Assembly (NCBI GenBank): GCA_003342895.1
Contig: PTFA01000082.1
Location: 1,856,793-1,920,792, forward strand
Length of the DNA stretch: 64,000 nt
From: Casuarius casuarius
Lineage: Eukaryota > Chordata > Aves > Casuariiformes > Casuariidae
Direction: 5' to 3'
In this document: piece by piece, positions 13,601 to 28,000 of the stretch
Layout: every line of letters begins with the position of its first letter
Numbering within the stretch: position 1 is the first letter of the stretch
Notes under the pieces: model-generated
Told to the model about the DNA's origin: nothing
Databases searched by the model: none
What the model saw: only the letters and a program-made list of their open reading frames with translations
Made by a program: the position numbers and the translations under genes

Positions 13601-16131
13601 AAATTTGTAACTTAAAGCAACAGAAATGACATGTGGAATATGTCAGGATGTCATACATCTGTTTTTCCTTAGCTGGTGTTTTTAGGTTGCTTTCTCTAAA
13701 CTAAACTTTAGATTGGGAGCATCTTGTCCAGTAAGTTAAGCAGTATGGCAGAAGTCTTATGGCACAGGCTTATAAATAACTCTGATACAACTTATGAGTA
13801 TGTCTATATTATATGTCCCTCTAAATGACTTTTTTGCTGTGTGTAACTTTGCAGAATGTTAACCATTTTTGCCTAAAACTTTTCATGCCAAGTATGTGTG
13901 GCTTACGCTGAACAATATTGAAAGCTACAATTGAAACAATAAAAAGTTTTCGAGAATGAACCATGGGGAAAGTCTTAGTGCTTTCAAACAAACAAAACCC
14001 TGCAGCCCCTCCCCTCCCCCCTTTTTTTTCTTAATGAGCTTTGAGAACTTGCTAATGCAAGTGCTTTCATCATTTTGGTTTGAAAATCAGGCTAGGTTTG
14101 GATGAGACAGTTTGCATGTTTGTATTTTAACACTGAAATGTCCAAAGAGTCTATCCTGCTGAGCATATGCTGTACCTCCATCCAGTTTCTGATAATGAGC
14201 TCTCCTGTCATAGTTAGGTGTGCTTTACTCAGACTTGGAGGCTGTATAATTGCAGCTGTTGGTTTCTGTGGAACGGGAATGGACTTGAGAGAGCAGAGCC
14301 ACTTTCCTGTGGTGTTAACGATTGCTTTCCTTTCTGCTGAAACTCCAGCTTTGAGAAGGAAACTTTGAATTTCAATTTAAAAAGAAAGCCAGGAAGACTG
14401 AATGGAAAGGCTGTATTTGGACAAAACGTCTGATGATATAGCCATCCCTCATGGTTTTCAAATGGCTTGGAGATACAAGGGGATGTTGGATGGGAACTAG
14501 AACTGACTGGAAAACTGAAAGAATGAGGAATTCATACCCTGCATAGATGAAAAAATGGGATTTGAATAGGGACAAAAGATGGTTCTGGGGTAGGAGAGTT
14601 TTGGAGGAGGAAATCAGACAAAAGCATATGTCTACTAGAGGAAACTGCTTTCCAGAGCCTGGAGTAAAGCCAAAGTTTTGGAGTCTTGCCATGTCTTTGC
14701 TGTCAGCAAATATCTCTGAAACCCAGAGGCAGATTGTCTCATTCTTCCTCTGTTGCTGGACAGTATCTTCTTCCGCTGTCAGTTAATACCTTATTTCATG
14801 TGGCAGAGGTCTTTGAATCTAAAGATGCCAGCTAGAGCTGACTGGTTGAATTTAAGAAGTTGCCAGATAGAAGTACAATTGTTTTGCGGCCGTAAAGCTG
14901 ATCCATAAGATGCACATAGATAAGTACTTGCTTGTTTTTTCTCATATGAAGAGTGATATTTCTGATGCAGCAGTCTCAGGTAGCAGTTCTCCTAACTGCT
15001 TTTATCTACAAAGGAACGAGCACCAGATCTCTCTTCGTGAAAGATACAGTATCCTAACATCTAGCCACAGAATGTGGATGAATATATGTGGCAGGTGACT
15101 TGTAGAACAGTGAGGAGCTTATAATAGAAAGAGATAAGGTAAGGAAGATAAAAAATGATCTCATCTTGCTCGATGAATATTATTCAGAATTACCTGGAAA
15201 CTTGTCAATTATGGTAAATATATTGCTTAACACATCTGTGTCTGTGTTATGCTGTGGATGTGTATTGTGCTGGATTTTGCTGTCTCAAAGTAGAATTTTT
15301 GTAGAAAACAAAACAAATCCACCAAAACAAACAAAAAGCACCCCAACAAACCTTTAACTAGAGAGGATTTATTCCATAAAGGAACTGAATGTATTTGGAA
15401 GTGTCTTGTGCCCTCAACTGCATCATGAAGTCTTATGTTTCTTTTTATTTGTGAAGTATACCAAAGCATACTGTAAGTATATCCAGTTTTCAGCTTCAAA
15501 GATGAACGTGGGCACTGAGCATTTTTAACAAATACTGAAGCTTGGGAGGTGCATTCTAGGATCAATTGTCTTGAGTATCTTAAAAAATAATCACACTTGC
15601 AAGCACACTCTTTGAATTCTTGATGCTGTTTCATGAGATTGTTCATAAAGTTCTACTTCTCCCCAAAGTGGGATTTTTTTTTTTCAGACTTTTTAGAAAA
15701 CATCTCTTGGTGCTGAGCAAGGCAGTCTTAGCTAAGTGAAATAGTAAGATATTGACCAAGGTGGTGTATATTTNTTTACATGGAAGGAAACATTGTGCAT
15801 ATTCTTGAAGATGACATCTGTTATTGATGCTTTGTCTCAAGGCAGGGTTTAAATATCTAACAATAATTATTATTACTAATTAGTAGTAAAAATAATTGTA
15901 TATTAGAATTCTGAAGATTCATTTCCCTCCAATAAATAAGGGTATCTTTGCTATGTGAATATTTTGAAATCAAGGGCATATTATAGTATTGCCATAGTTC
16001 TCAGAATAGTTAAATTGCTCAGATATAAAAAGTCAGCAGTAATTTCTCAAGAAGAGAAATTAATATTAAGTAATATTTTAATCTCTTTGGATTGTACAGT
16101 TGAATGTCTTTGAGAAAAGATTGTGGGTGGC

Positions 16132-16149
16132 TTTTTTTTTTTTTTTTTT
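16132..16149 (+). repeat. Poly(T), 18 nt
   Basis: Uninterrupted T run in intron 1. Confidence 0.95.
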
Positions 16150-16699
16150 GCTTAATTGCTCTTGGCACAGCCTAAATATCCATGCCACTTTGAATCTAAT
16201 GGCAAAGAAGTGCATAAGCTACCTCTGATGTACCTGCAAGTGATGTATTTTTATGAAAATACCTTCAGGGTGGTTTCGACTTGTACTGCCTGGAATACTC
16301 TGAGGGCAGTTTTGACAAGGACTTTCTCACTTACTAAAGCAGGATTTCAGCTTTCAAATCTGCCTGATGTTGGCCTGATGTTACGTGCAAATCAAGTGCT
16401 GTATGTAAAAGGCAAAAGAAGGATGTTTGGTAGGCTCAGCCTAGTCTAATTTTTCTGAGTAGTTATGGATGGAAGTAAGAATAATATTGCTAACCAAATA
16501 TTTATTACTATTTACAGAGTAAATCGATTGAAGGGAGTGAGCATGGTTCTGTTTTATATTAATCCAACTAAGAGTGTATTTAATAATGGAGCAGACAACA
16601 GTGTAGCTCTTGTAAAATGAGGAATATCATCTATTCATCACATAAGTGGAAGAAAGTTTCTTAATCTACCTATGCCTCTAACAGCCAATGGGATTTCAT

Positions 16700-16751
16700 G
16701 GGGGGTGTGTGTGTGTTTATATATATATGTGTGTGTGTGTGGGGGGGGGGG
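16700..16751 (+). repeat. Compound TG / TA / poly(G) repeat
   Basis: A G run, (TG)n, (TA)n, (TG)n and then eleven G in a row. Confidence 0.95.
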
Positions 16752-18159
16752 ATTTGTTATTTTTTCTTTAGTTGAAGAGCTTTATTATTATTGAAAATCA
16801 AACTTTGATATGTTTAACATATCCAACTACAAACTAGACTGANCATTCTATTCACCATGTGCAATAAAAACAAGTAAAATGGGGCAAATAAAAGCTAGTA
16901 CCTTCCACTGCAGTGAAAGAAACCTAGGTAGAAGTGTTCTTGTTTTTTCACGTTATCAGATGTTGATGTTTTAGTGGTCGTTCATTCTCTTCATTAAAAT
17001 TTTGCTGACTGTGCACAGTTAGAAAGAGCTAGTTGCCTTGCTAATTTCCTGCCTCCTGGTATTATGTTGAGTCAGATGGCTGAGCTAATGCACAGTACAA
17101 AAGGATGGATAACAGTAAGATTAGTATACTAATGTCTCTTCAGTTTAACCCGTATTCATGTCTGGAAAAATACTAAAGTTTAGTAAGAAAACCACAGTTA
17201 CACACATTAGTGTTTCCCCTATGCTTGAAGTTAGGCCTTGGTCATTGGATATAAGATTTAGTTTGTTTCCAGGTCTCAGTTCCCTGGAGAACCATGTTGA
17301 CATAGGCATTTTTGTGTTTTGGAAAATTATTCAGGTGTATATATTTGCAATGAATTCAAGCGCACTTTTTCTCTAGTTTGATGAAAAATGAGCAGTATTT
17401 CAAAGCTGGCTGGTGATCTTAATCACTCAATGTGAAATTCAAATTGTTTAACAATTGCAATAGAAGAACTCAATGACAGTTTTTAAGTGGTGCTAGTTTC
17501 TGTCTGCATTACCTGGCATAAATACAGGCATTTCTTTTTCTCCCTCTTTTCAACATCTTAGTGTAAAGTATTTAGTCTTGCCATAATGATGTTACTAAAA
17601 GTTTTTGGTTGTTATGTTTCTCACATGTGAAGTTCCATCACTGATTGTGCTTGTATAATAAACTATGATTTGTGGTAAATGAAAAATCTGTACTTATTAG
17701 CATATATAGTGTTTTTAATGCATTCTTTTTAAGACTGATATTTGAAATAAAAAGCTGTTGAGTAACTGAAGTTTGTACAAATGATGAGTGTGGGTTGCAC
17801 AGCAGCTGATTAAACCATTTGTATAGAGTTATTTTTCCTTTCTCACCTGTCTAATTTGGCATAACTTGAAGACTGTCTTGCTCAGGAATTCCTAACCCAA
17901 GCTATATATTATATATATTATTTGAAAACTGATCATGCTGTGATTTTAATAATTTTTTTCTTACCTCATACCCTTCAATGGTGGACTCTTTCAGAATCTC
18001 ATTTCTCAAAAATTTTAAATTTTCTTTTTCTCCTAACCTTACCAGTTTCCATCTGTTTCATTTTTAGAGGAAATGTTGCTCTTTTAACTCTTCTTACACT
18101 GGTGGTTATTGTCAATGTATTGATAGTGAGCAATCCTATCCCNTACATCTCTCTTCAAA

Positions 18160-18400
18160 GCCAGTCTCTTTTTTTATGGTGCGCTGCTGTCCATTTCTGC
18201 ATGATTCTAATATCCTTCCATGATCTGAGTATTTCTTTGTGAATGTGGTTGACCAAAATCATATATAGTGTTCTAGCTGAGTTCTTCATGCAATTATTTA
18301 TTGTTGAAAATGCCATAGAGAGCTGCATCAATTAAGATATTTACTGTTCCACTGCTGTCTCAGATTGATTCTTCCTAGTTGGTTTGTGATTGATACAGGT
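18160..18400 (-). mobile_element. Possible antisense CR1/L3 LINE remnant
   Basis: The + strand at about 18225-18285 (ATTTCTTTGTGAATGTGGTT, then GACCAAAATCATATATAGTG, then TTCTAGCTGAG) resembles the reverse complement of the CR1/L3 segment encoding the HLEYC-QFW region, which typically reads GTGGTGACCAAAACTG followed by ACAGTATTCCAGCTGAG. Flanking bases to about 18400 are compatible but very diverged. If correct, this is an ancient fragment in the opposite orientation to the gene. Chance resemblance cannot be excluded. Confidence 0.4.
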
Positions 18401-21400
18401 TTTCTGTCCTGTCAGTTTCAAAAACAATATTCCCTACTGGTGAGGCAGGAAAAAAAGAAAAAAAACCTTCTAGTTTTACAACATTAGCAGTGCAGAGTGA
18501 GATTCCACTAATTCATTTTTAGAGATCATTCAGCTCATCCTGTACGAGGTTTTCCTCCACCTCTGGTCAATCTCTTTTTAGATCTACTTTTAGCACAGCT
18601 GTTGTCACTTTATTTTAGCTTATCCCTTATATACCCTTTGTAGGAATCCTCATTTCTCTAATTAAAATTCCATGTGGAGTATTGCACGTGACGCTCACAT
18701 TAGTACTGCTCTATTTTATTCAGCACTCTCCTAAAGTTATTAGATTAGTCCAGTGCAGCATAATTTTGGTAAATCTTTTTTATGTTTCAAAATACAGGAG
18801 TGAAAATTTTTAAGTTGTTCTTCAGAATTTCTGAAATTCGGCATAGTAACAAAATTGGACTGCTAAGCCTGACTGGAATTTTTTTGTTAAACTAAATTTT
18901 GGAATCTCCTACTGCACAAGTATCTGTTTGGTTACTGCACTTCCAACTGCGAGTTTCCAATTTTTTTCTGTTTCCAGCATTTGTGTTTGACCTCTACCAT
19001 TGGGATGATTTTGCTAGCAAGTTCTCTTACTTCACCAAAGTCAGCTATTTTGAAATCTAACCTTAAAAAAAAAATTGTTGTTCTTCTGTTTGAACAAAGC
19101 TTATGACTTGATTTAATGTCCGTCGTCTTTTGAAAAGTATTCTCCATTTACTAAAGCCAAATCTTAACACAGTTTTGTATGTTGAGTCATTAACAACAGG
19201 ATAGATAAATCTCAGTTTTATCACACCCAGGAATGTCTGGCTGCTGCTATACTGAGTAATTGATTATTACTAGATGTCTGTGCAAATTAAGATTTGATAA
19301 TTTGTATTTGTTAATTTGATAAATATAAGCTAAAATATATATTGGACATGTATAATCTTCTATTACAGATGAGTAATACTTGCCCTGTTTGGTCAGCTGC
19401 CTTATCAGGTTTCTTAACCTACAATGTTGCCTATGTGTTCAGTTAGTAATGGCTTTCTTGTGATTCAGCAGAGATGTTGNGTATGTACTGCCTAACTCTG
19501 GCAAGTCTTACAGTACTTCCAAGTTTCTTTGAAGTTACTTGGTGCATCTTGATGTCTTTAGAGCAGAAAGTGCAATAGTTAATATGTGGATGACTGTCTT
19601 GTCAATGTCAGTGTTGGTAGGTGGCAACCAAAACTTGTTACTTTCTGTCTGGTGAACAAAGCGCTGACAGAACCACATCTTTATGCTGGGGTAGGGCAGC
19701 ATAAAGCAAAATCATGTGATAGGGAGCAGCGTTTTTAAAAGCGGGATTGTATTACTGTCAGTACATTATCAGTGTAAAAGAAAAATGAATTGGGAGTGAG
19801 AGCAGCAAGTCCATTTTATTCAAACAGATTAGATTTTGGATGAAGCATATTTTTAGAGTTATGAGTGCTTTTATAAATACTGGAATGGCTTTGTTTTGAT
19901 ATGCTGGCAGTTTAGAATTAGAGATGTTCACTTTCTGGCTAAATCACTTTCTCATGATAGATGTTTATTCTCTCTTTTTTTTCTTTGGTGCTTGATATAT
20001 TGCAGTATTAGGTCGGATCCTCATTTGTTAACCGATGGTTGCAATTTTTGTCTTAGATGCAGAAACTTAATGCTAAAATCCAGCTTTGTGTGATGATACA
20101 TTTACTGAGACTATCGCAGTGATAAAGTTCCTTCATCAACATCTCAACAGAAGTGTAGTATAATTATTTTATAAAGAATATATAATGCTAATTCTTTGTG
20201 ACTGATCAGTTTATGTTGATTAACCAAGTTTTACTCACTACCAAAGAATTATGGTCCATGTATGCAACTTTTTTTAATGAGTCAGGTGCTCACTCTATGC
20301 ATATACTATAGGAGGATCCATTTTCTGACAAGAAGACTGAAGCCAAGTTCTATGGAAGAGTTGATAGAGGATGTAGAATATGCATCTCCATTTTTTCCCT
20401 GCAATTCCAGAAATACTTTATAAGAGCTTTTGTGCTCCCTTAGATTGCCTTTTTACATGGAAGACATGGGAAAGTTTCTTTGGCCTTAATAAAAACAATT
20501 GTTAATTGGAGAGAAGACTTCCACAACATTACTGTGTTAGTGGAAAACAGTTAATTATTTTTGGGTGATCGTGGACGAAAAAAATACCCCATTCCTTTCG
20601 TACAAAAAAGAAAGAGTGCATTACCTATTGGAATTTTTTTTTTTGTATTTGCTAACTCTTGATTATGGTTGTGGATGGCTTCTGAAAGACTGAAGAAATA
20701 ACCTGCATGTGCTTTATGTGGTTCTACGTGGTAAATGGTTAGCTTTAAGACCCATCAAGGAAAGCAGGAAAGAATCTAATGCTGCTGCTATTTAATTCTT
20801 TGAAGTAACTTATGTAGGTAGTTTTCACTGTTCATTTTCTTCTCAGCTCAAGACTAAGGAAAACTGAAATTTAGAAGGCACCATTCTTCAGTAAATTTCA
20901 AAATTGATTATTTTTGAGGGCCTCAACCAGTAATTTGTTTAAATTAGAGCCTTTTTAAAGGTTATGAAATAGCATTCCTTGCCCATATTCATGGATAACA
21001 TAGTGTGTGGGATTTCTTAGCTGATGTAGAAAAGTATCATGTGGATTAGGCTATTGTTTTCTGAAGTGCTTGGTGTACTTCCTGAGTGAATGCCCTTCTG
21101 GCTTTAACTAGAGAACTTTCCATTGCATGATTTCATTAGCTTTTGTTCAATATAAGAAGAATTTATTTCATGTGCTGAAGACGCCTGTAGAAATTGAACA
21201 GCAATTGACTTTGTTATGAATGGATAGGAAGGATAGAATAATGTTTCAAGGGATATAGATGTTCAGTTTGTCTGTCTTTTAATGGACTTTCTCTACCCAG
21301 AGACTGTCTAACTGAATTGTTCACAAAGAGCGATTTCGAAAACAAAGATGGTAAACCAAGAGAAAAGGATTTTTTGTTTAACAGAGATAAGCATCTGAAG

Positions 21401-21599
21401 AATTAAAAATACAAGTTCATTTGAGCTAATATTGTTGTGATCTATAACTCTCTCAGAATAGATGGCTCCTTTCTTTCATCTTTCTGACCATGATTTGTAG
21501 TTTGGAGAGAAATGTATTACTGCCAACTGTCCTGTACCAAAGACATTCAAGTCAATTATTATGGCTAGTTGCCAAACGGGTGATTTCAGTTACAGGGTC

Positions 21600-21626
21600 T
21601 TTTTTTTTTTTTTTTTTTTTTTTTTT
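21600..21626 (+). repeat. Poly(T), 27 nt
   Basis: The longest homopolymer in the window. No adjacent retrocopy body or target-site duplication was recognised. Confidence 0.95.
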
Positions 21627-24600
21627 AGACACTAGAATAAATTTAGCAGCTTGATGCCTGTGTAACTGTGCTACATGTAACCAAGTATTTTGATAACTTT
21701 ATTGCAAAAGGAGCTGGAGAGGAAGATTTCTGAGTGTTGTGCTTTAGCCTATTACAAATGTGCTCATCCAAATCCACTTCAGTGGTCATGCTGTTGTGCT
21801 GATGGATTCTACCAGTGGAAAACTTTGGGGAGAGTTTGAAATTGTTAACCTAACCCATGTTGTCAGGAAATTTCGTTACAGAAGGCACAGTATATGTTCA
21901 CGTACTTTAACTGAGTTATCACGTAAGCTTGATCTAATGCTGACACATCTGAGAAAACAGAGGTGAATATACTGGTTTCATTTTCATGATTTTAATGCTG
22001 ACTTGTAAAACACTGAATTTCCTCGACTCTTGGAAGTTTAGTTTAGATTTACTATTTTCTGTCTACTAGCTAATTATTGATCTCAAGAAGCTTTCAGTTT
22101 TACAAAGACATGAGTTTAAATGTGAATGGATAGTGCTACATCCATTGTTATGATGTTAGTTAAGGGTGGCTGCTAGACAACTGGAAGGTGCTTTTAACTA
22201 TTCTTTTAGGAGCTTTTAAACGGATTTTGATGTTATTAAAGATTTTTTAGTTTTTATGGAGCATAATACTAGGATATGAAGACACACAGCACTTCATTGC
22301 AATTATATAGCGTTTAGAGTTTACCAAGGAAAAGAGGAGACTATACTTATTCTTCATATATTATTTTCTTAAGTGTTTACAGCTTGTCACTGTCAGAAAT
22401 AATATGGGGTTGATGGACTTTTGATCAGACCTGTTGTGNCTGTTCTCATATATCAGCATATTAAATAACATGACTACAAGTTTTAGCAAGTAGAGACAAA
22501 TGCATAAGGCTGTTTTAAGTTTGCCAGCTAGTTATGTCAAAGTTCAATGTCATGCTATGAACCAAAGCTGCTGATGGTTGAAAATTTCTCAGAACAGTAG
22601 TGTCTGTTTTTTGCACCGTGGTTTTCACAGCTTTGGTGCTTGATGATGTTTGTCTAAATCTCAATTTTTAGTCTGTATTATTTTTTGAAGGAAAGGTGAT
22701 AGGAATCTTATTTGCCTAATGCTCAGGCATTTCACTAATGAATAGCAGAGGAGTGGGTAAAGTAGATGCTTGCCATCATTTTAGTCTGGATACTGATGAT
22801 GCGTGCAGGCTACAGGTCCATGTGGCACAATATTAAAAATGATGTGGTTTCCTTGCTAGCATTGCTATTACTACTGCATCAGCGATAGCAGCAAGCAGCA
22901 GCGGTGTTAATGGTGAAGACTGTTAAAATTGTGATGAATAAAAACAACTCTTTCTTTGCCAAGTAAGCATGCTAACAGTGCTAGATTAGAAAAAGTGTGA
23001 ATTACAATGTTCCACCAATAATAAAGCACTTGAAAGCTTTCTGTTGACATTTATAGGAAGAGAACAGACTGAGTATGCCCTGTTTGTTTTCGAAGTCAGT
23101 TTGATGCAAACCTTAAACTGCCCAAAACATAAGGAGTTCTGCAGGCTCTTCTTACAAAAGAAATGATTGAACTTTGATGTTGAGAGAGCTGACAAATCAC
23201 CGAAAGTGCTGCCTGCTAATCATTTGACTGACAGTTTAATCATCCAAAGTACTGCTAGATTGGGCTCAGAGGAACAAAAGAGAATAAACTAGAATTTTGC
23301 CAAGGCAACAGAAGATAAATTGAAATCTTAAATGCAAACATTTCTTTTGGTGAAACTGCTGCATGACTGTCGTATGACATATTCTCAATGGCTNTGTCCA
23401 GAACTTTCAAAAGCAATGAATAAGAATCTGTGAGAAAGTGCTGATCAATTTGGTGTGTAAAAGGGGTAGATTAGATGATTCAGTCCTCCCTGAACAACTG
23501 NGTTTTAGGGCATTTGTGTCAAATCCTTTTTGCTGAATGAGCTGTTTAGCCTGTTTCTGTCTTGAGAAAGCACTGCATGCTCCNGTTTCTTCACTGTCAT
23601 TTTGGTGTGGATGTCTATGGTATAGTTAGTAAGCAGGGTTGCTTCTGTCGTTAGTAAAATCCATCCAGCCCACTCACATTTCCCTTACCAAACGGGCCGA
23701 GAGGCGAAGTGGGTTGTGGGCCATGAAATTCTTTGACAGTTTAAGTCTGAAACACCACTGTTTTGAGGACTATGGAGGGGTACTAATTAAAAAGCAGAAA
23801 ATCTATAGAAATGTAACAAATGTATGAGTTCTTGTTTATATGACCACCTTTTATAGTGTTTAGCAGTAGGGGTTTTCTTTTTTTATGTTTGTTTTTAAAG
23901 TCTCTTTTGAAACTTGATAGAAAGGAACTAACTTGTTTTCCCACTACTGCTTGGTTGCAGTGATTGGGACAGTTTTCTGTATATAAAGGACTGTTTATTC
24001 TTTTGAAAATGTGATAGATTTTTCCCTTAAAAACTGGTAGTTTTATTTCATATCAAGACTTGAGCCCAATTTTAAGTAACTTGGAAGAGGTAAAATCTAT
24101 TTAGAGTTTTTTGTTCGTTTTCTCCAAATCCTTCTCTTAGGAACACTTACGTCTTTTACCGGTTTTCTCTAAAGCAGCACACTTGAAGATGGGAAGAAAG
24201 ATGCAGTCAATATAGGAAGTTCTTTGGAATTTCTGAATATATTGCAAATAGAATTCTCTTGGCTTTAAAAGTGTTGAGAGGGTTCAGGCAGTGTTGTTTG
24301 ATACTAATGGTTTGTGTTTCTTTCAAATTTCTTGACAGCTTATCCTGGGAATGGGGTCTGCCAGGATAAACCCTGGACACAAGTTCAGTGGATTTGGATT
24401 CTCCGAAGTGGTAGTCTATGTCTGAATGTTTGTAATGTTCATTTATCAGTTGACCAGTCTGAATGCAAAAGAATTTTTTTAAAAAAAGTGTATTTTCTTG
24501 CTTAAGAACACCACTTAAATTCTTGAATTGATGGTCCAGCAGCAAGTGTTGTGTGCAGTAAAAATACTTCATAAAAATATTAGCTTTTCCCACACATTTT

Positions 24601-25027
24601 GCTGCCCAGAACATTAAAATTTAATAAGAAGGGACTTGAGTCAGTTGTTCCCCATCCCCTAGCTCAGTGAATTTGTGAATTTGAGTGGAACTATTCAAGT
24701 CTTCTCTGACAACTTTCAGAGTTCTTCATTTTTCACAGAAATTATTGTGGAAATATTGAAAGCATTATTTAAGCTTGTTTTTTAGTGTCATGACCTGTAG
24801 TTGAAAGATTGAACTTTTTCTGTCAAACTACATAATTTTATGCTGCATGTAAAATTTTGGTGCCATTGATATTTCAAGCATAACTTGATTTGTGTGAGGA
24901 AGCAGAAAACTGAAATTGAATATTCTATGCATCACTGATATCGAGGCACCTTGAAGATTTTTATCTATATGAACATTAGTGGTTTTTCTCACCATACCTC
25001 TTAAAGCTTTAATTAAAAGAAGATTGC

Positions 25028-25051
25028 TTTTTTTTTTTTTTTTTTTTTTTT
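25028..25051 (+). repeat. Poly(T), 24 nt
   Basis: Uninterrupted T run followed by a CT-rich end. No retrocopy was recognised beside it. Confidence 0.95.
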
Positions 25052-28000
25052 CTCTCCCTTGTGGGAGCTAGCTTATGATTGAGCATCTTCAAGTGTGTGG
25101 AGCTTTGCTTTTTAAGGAAGTATGGTGACTGGCGGTATAGGATGGTTGGTGTTTTTTCATTCTGAATTTATTGCTGATCATGACTATTGCTTTGTTCCAT
25201 CCCCACCCTGCTTACTGTGTATTGTAATCAAGAATGATAGATAAGTGGATCTTACGACAGATGAGTGGCTCTTCTTTTCTTCAGTGTAAAGAGTTAAACG
25301 CTGGGCAGTAGTGGCTTATGCTGTATTAGGCCTCAGAAAAGGATCATGGACAGAGTTGCATCAATTTAGCTCTGACTGTTTAAATTGTGATTAGACCAAA
25401 CTGTTAACCTCAGAAGATTGTTGCGGTTTAATGTCTTCAGGTTCTTAGTTCTGATTTAAACTGCAGTGAGGAATCCATTGGTTTAAATACAGTGTCCAAA
25501 TCTGAGCTTTTTTCAACAGATAAAACTTTCCAGTTTAGAAACCTTCCTACTGAGAAATTCTCTAGCTGTAGACACTGAAGATAGGATGTTTTACAAGTCT
25601 AGAGGTAATTTGAGAGGAAGAATTTGAACCTTTTCCGTGTTTTCTTACTTCAGATATGCTTGCTAAGAGGTTTATGTAAACCCATTTTACCCTGCAATCC
25701 GGCAGCCTTAAACACATGTGCAGATTGTTACCTCTTTCAAGAGAATGGTAATCGACAACCAAGAGGCAATAACCTTCTGATGGTTTTTAGTGTGATCGCA
25801 AACATTTATCTGAACACAGTCCTTCATGTGCTTGAGATGGAAGAACACTTTATCATAGGTGCTATGAAGAAATCCAGAAAGTACATATCTATAGACAAAT
25901 GTCATCACTATGACCAGTGTACCCTGCTTCAGATTATGTCTTAGAAATATATTAGAGACTGAAAGGGCTATTGGTAGATGAAGGAAATGGAAGATCGCTT
26001 GCATAGTTTCCAGGGACACAGGAAGAAAAATGTTCTCCTGGGTCAGAATACATTCCCTTGCCATCATAGGTGACTACGTCATGTAATCTTAAGATGAAAG
26101 AAGATAATTATATAGAAACTCGTTTGTCGTCTTTTTGAGTCTATTCCTCCCCTGCCCTCCTGTGAGCAAGACCAGTTTGTCATTTACTGCTAAACTTAAG
26201 TCGTTTATAAAGTACAGACCAGACTATTGTTAAAGGTGAGTGGCATGGATTTTGAACTTCTTATTTTTACACATTGCTGCTGCTGCCTACGGTAGAGGTG
26301 GCTACTTAACACTTCTCAAAAAGAGGCCTATTACTAGATCTGCAGAGCTCACAGGTTGGAGGTATGGCAAAGCTGCTGCTGTGTGCTTCTCCCCCCGTAT
26401 CAGCTATTATAATTAAGTATCTGTCTTTAGTAACTCTCTTTTAAATCCCTGGAGTGTTATAGAACATAATTACCACTACAGTGTTAAGATAGATGTAAAG
26501 TGGTTAGAACTGTACTTAGATGTTTGCTTTGAAAGTAAAGCCTGCCTTATTTTTAAATCAGTTGGCTTCCTGTGAGGTATCAGTGTGGAAGAATTAGTAA
26601 AGAAACATGAATGTGGAGAAGCTAAAGCCTTGTGTACGAGCTCTGAAAGTGTTGTTTCATGAAACATGCCAAAGAAGCCTTTGAGAAGGGAAGACAAAAC
26701 ATCTGTAAATGGTAGAGTGTAAGAAGCAATGTGAAATACACCTAAATAAAAGCCTGTTTACTTGAGTTCTTCTATTTTTGCTTTGATAAGTAGATGAAAT
26801 AATGAAAATAAAAAGGCATTCTCCGAGGATCTGACGTTCCTACTTCTGTACTATACCTGTCCTCAGATTCTGAGTATTTCAAAACAGAGTAACACTGATA
26901 CTTGCTAGAGGTAATAAGTGAGTAGAGCTTTTGGATTTTTCTAACATGCTACTGAATAGGCTCTCTGGAATCTTCCTGCACTCTTGATAAACTGCTCTTG
27001 GAGTTGCAGAAAACACAAAAGTAGATACTTCTATAGATACATGTAAATGCTTAAAGTGATTAGCAAAGTTACAAGATACTCAAAGACTAGAAGCTTGAAT
27101 TTGGTTTAATGGAGACACTAAAAGGAAAGATTACATCATCAAAATTCAGTGCTTTTGTATGGGCTTAAGGTTATTGAGAGAAGAGGTACAATTAAATAAG
27201 AACAAGTGTCTGAGAAAGCTGCTGTTGATCTTAAAAGGAAAAAGATCTTGAAGATACGGAAAAAGAATCAGCAGAATTTAGAAATGACCAGAGTGTGTAT
27301 GAGACAGCTAAATAAGTTAGAGTTAAATATTTGGGAGAGTGCTTGTGATAGACTGGGCTCACAAGATGAGAAGGAAGCTAGGTTGTGCTTTGTCCGTAGT
27401 TAAAGCTAATGGTACGGACAGTTAAGGAAATCGGCAGAGATGAGAGTGAATGACAAAGCTTGAGGTTTGACCTAATTATTTTATAGTTTAAGCAATAGTC
27501 CTTCAGTTCTTCTAAATAGAAGATAAGTGAAAGGAGAAGCTCCTAGATTGTGTATTTTGCAAAAAGATTTTGGAGACCTGATGAGCAATTGAAGAATAAA
27601 TAGGAAAAACACCCTTTTTATTTCATCTATCCCTTCTGAATCTTTCTTCTGAAATCTCTGGGAAAGTATCTGAGCAAAGAGAGATAAAGTTTCAAGGAGC
27701 AGAAGAAACCATAGTACTTAAGAAGAAGTCAGTGATGATGCTGATGTCTGTTAGTGGTTATAGTGGCTTGAATGTAGGAGTGAGGACTATAAAACTTAGC
27801 AAAGAAAAATAAATTTCAGCTATCTGGACTGTAGTGGAGTATAAAATCCAGAGTTAGTAGGTGTCTTAGCTTCATATAACATTTGAGGCATGATAGATGT
27901 CTTGGAATAGGTTTCACAAAGACCAGAATTTAGTGGTAATCCTCAAATCGGCTTATCATACTATCTAAGTGTGCACTGAAAGTTTGGCTCCACTGTGTCA

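Noticed and set aside
15227..15646. 139-codon open frame on the minus strand
   Set aside because: No recognisable domain, no promoter or splice context, and it spans low-complexity AT-rich DNA. The length is within what 64 kb of such sequence gives by chance.
17922..18242. Hydrophobic 106-codon + strand frame that looks like a membrane protein
   Set aside because: The hydrophobicity comes from T-rich DNA (Phe/Leu/Ile codons), and the region overlaps a possible antisense LINE remnant.
24207..24614. 135-codon open frame on the minus strand, overlapping a + strand frame
   Set aside because: No family resemblance and no supporting signals. Part of it is antisense to a T/A-rich run.
25624..26067. 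Overlapping 106- and 119-codon frames on opposite strands
   Set aside because: Mutual antisense shadows with no recognised product; the Cys-rich start on the + strand does not follow a zinc-finger spacing.
27180..27560. Purine-rich segment with a Lys-rich open frame
   Set aside because: The Lys/Glu content reflects A/G bias. No coiled-coil or known protein pattern and no splice sites.
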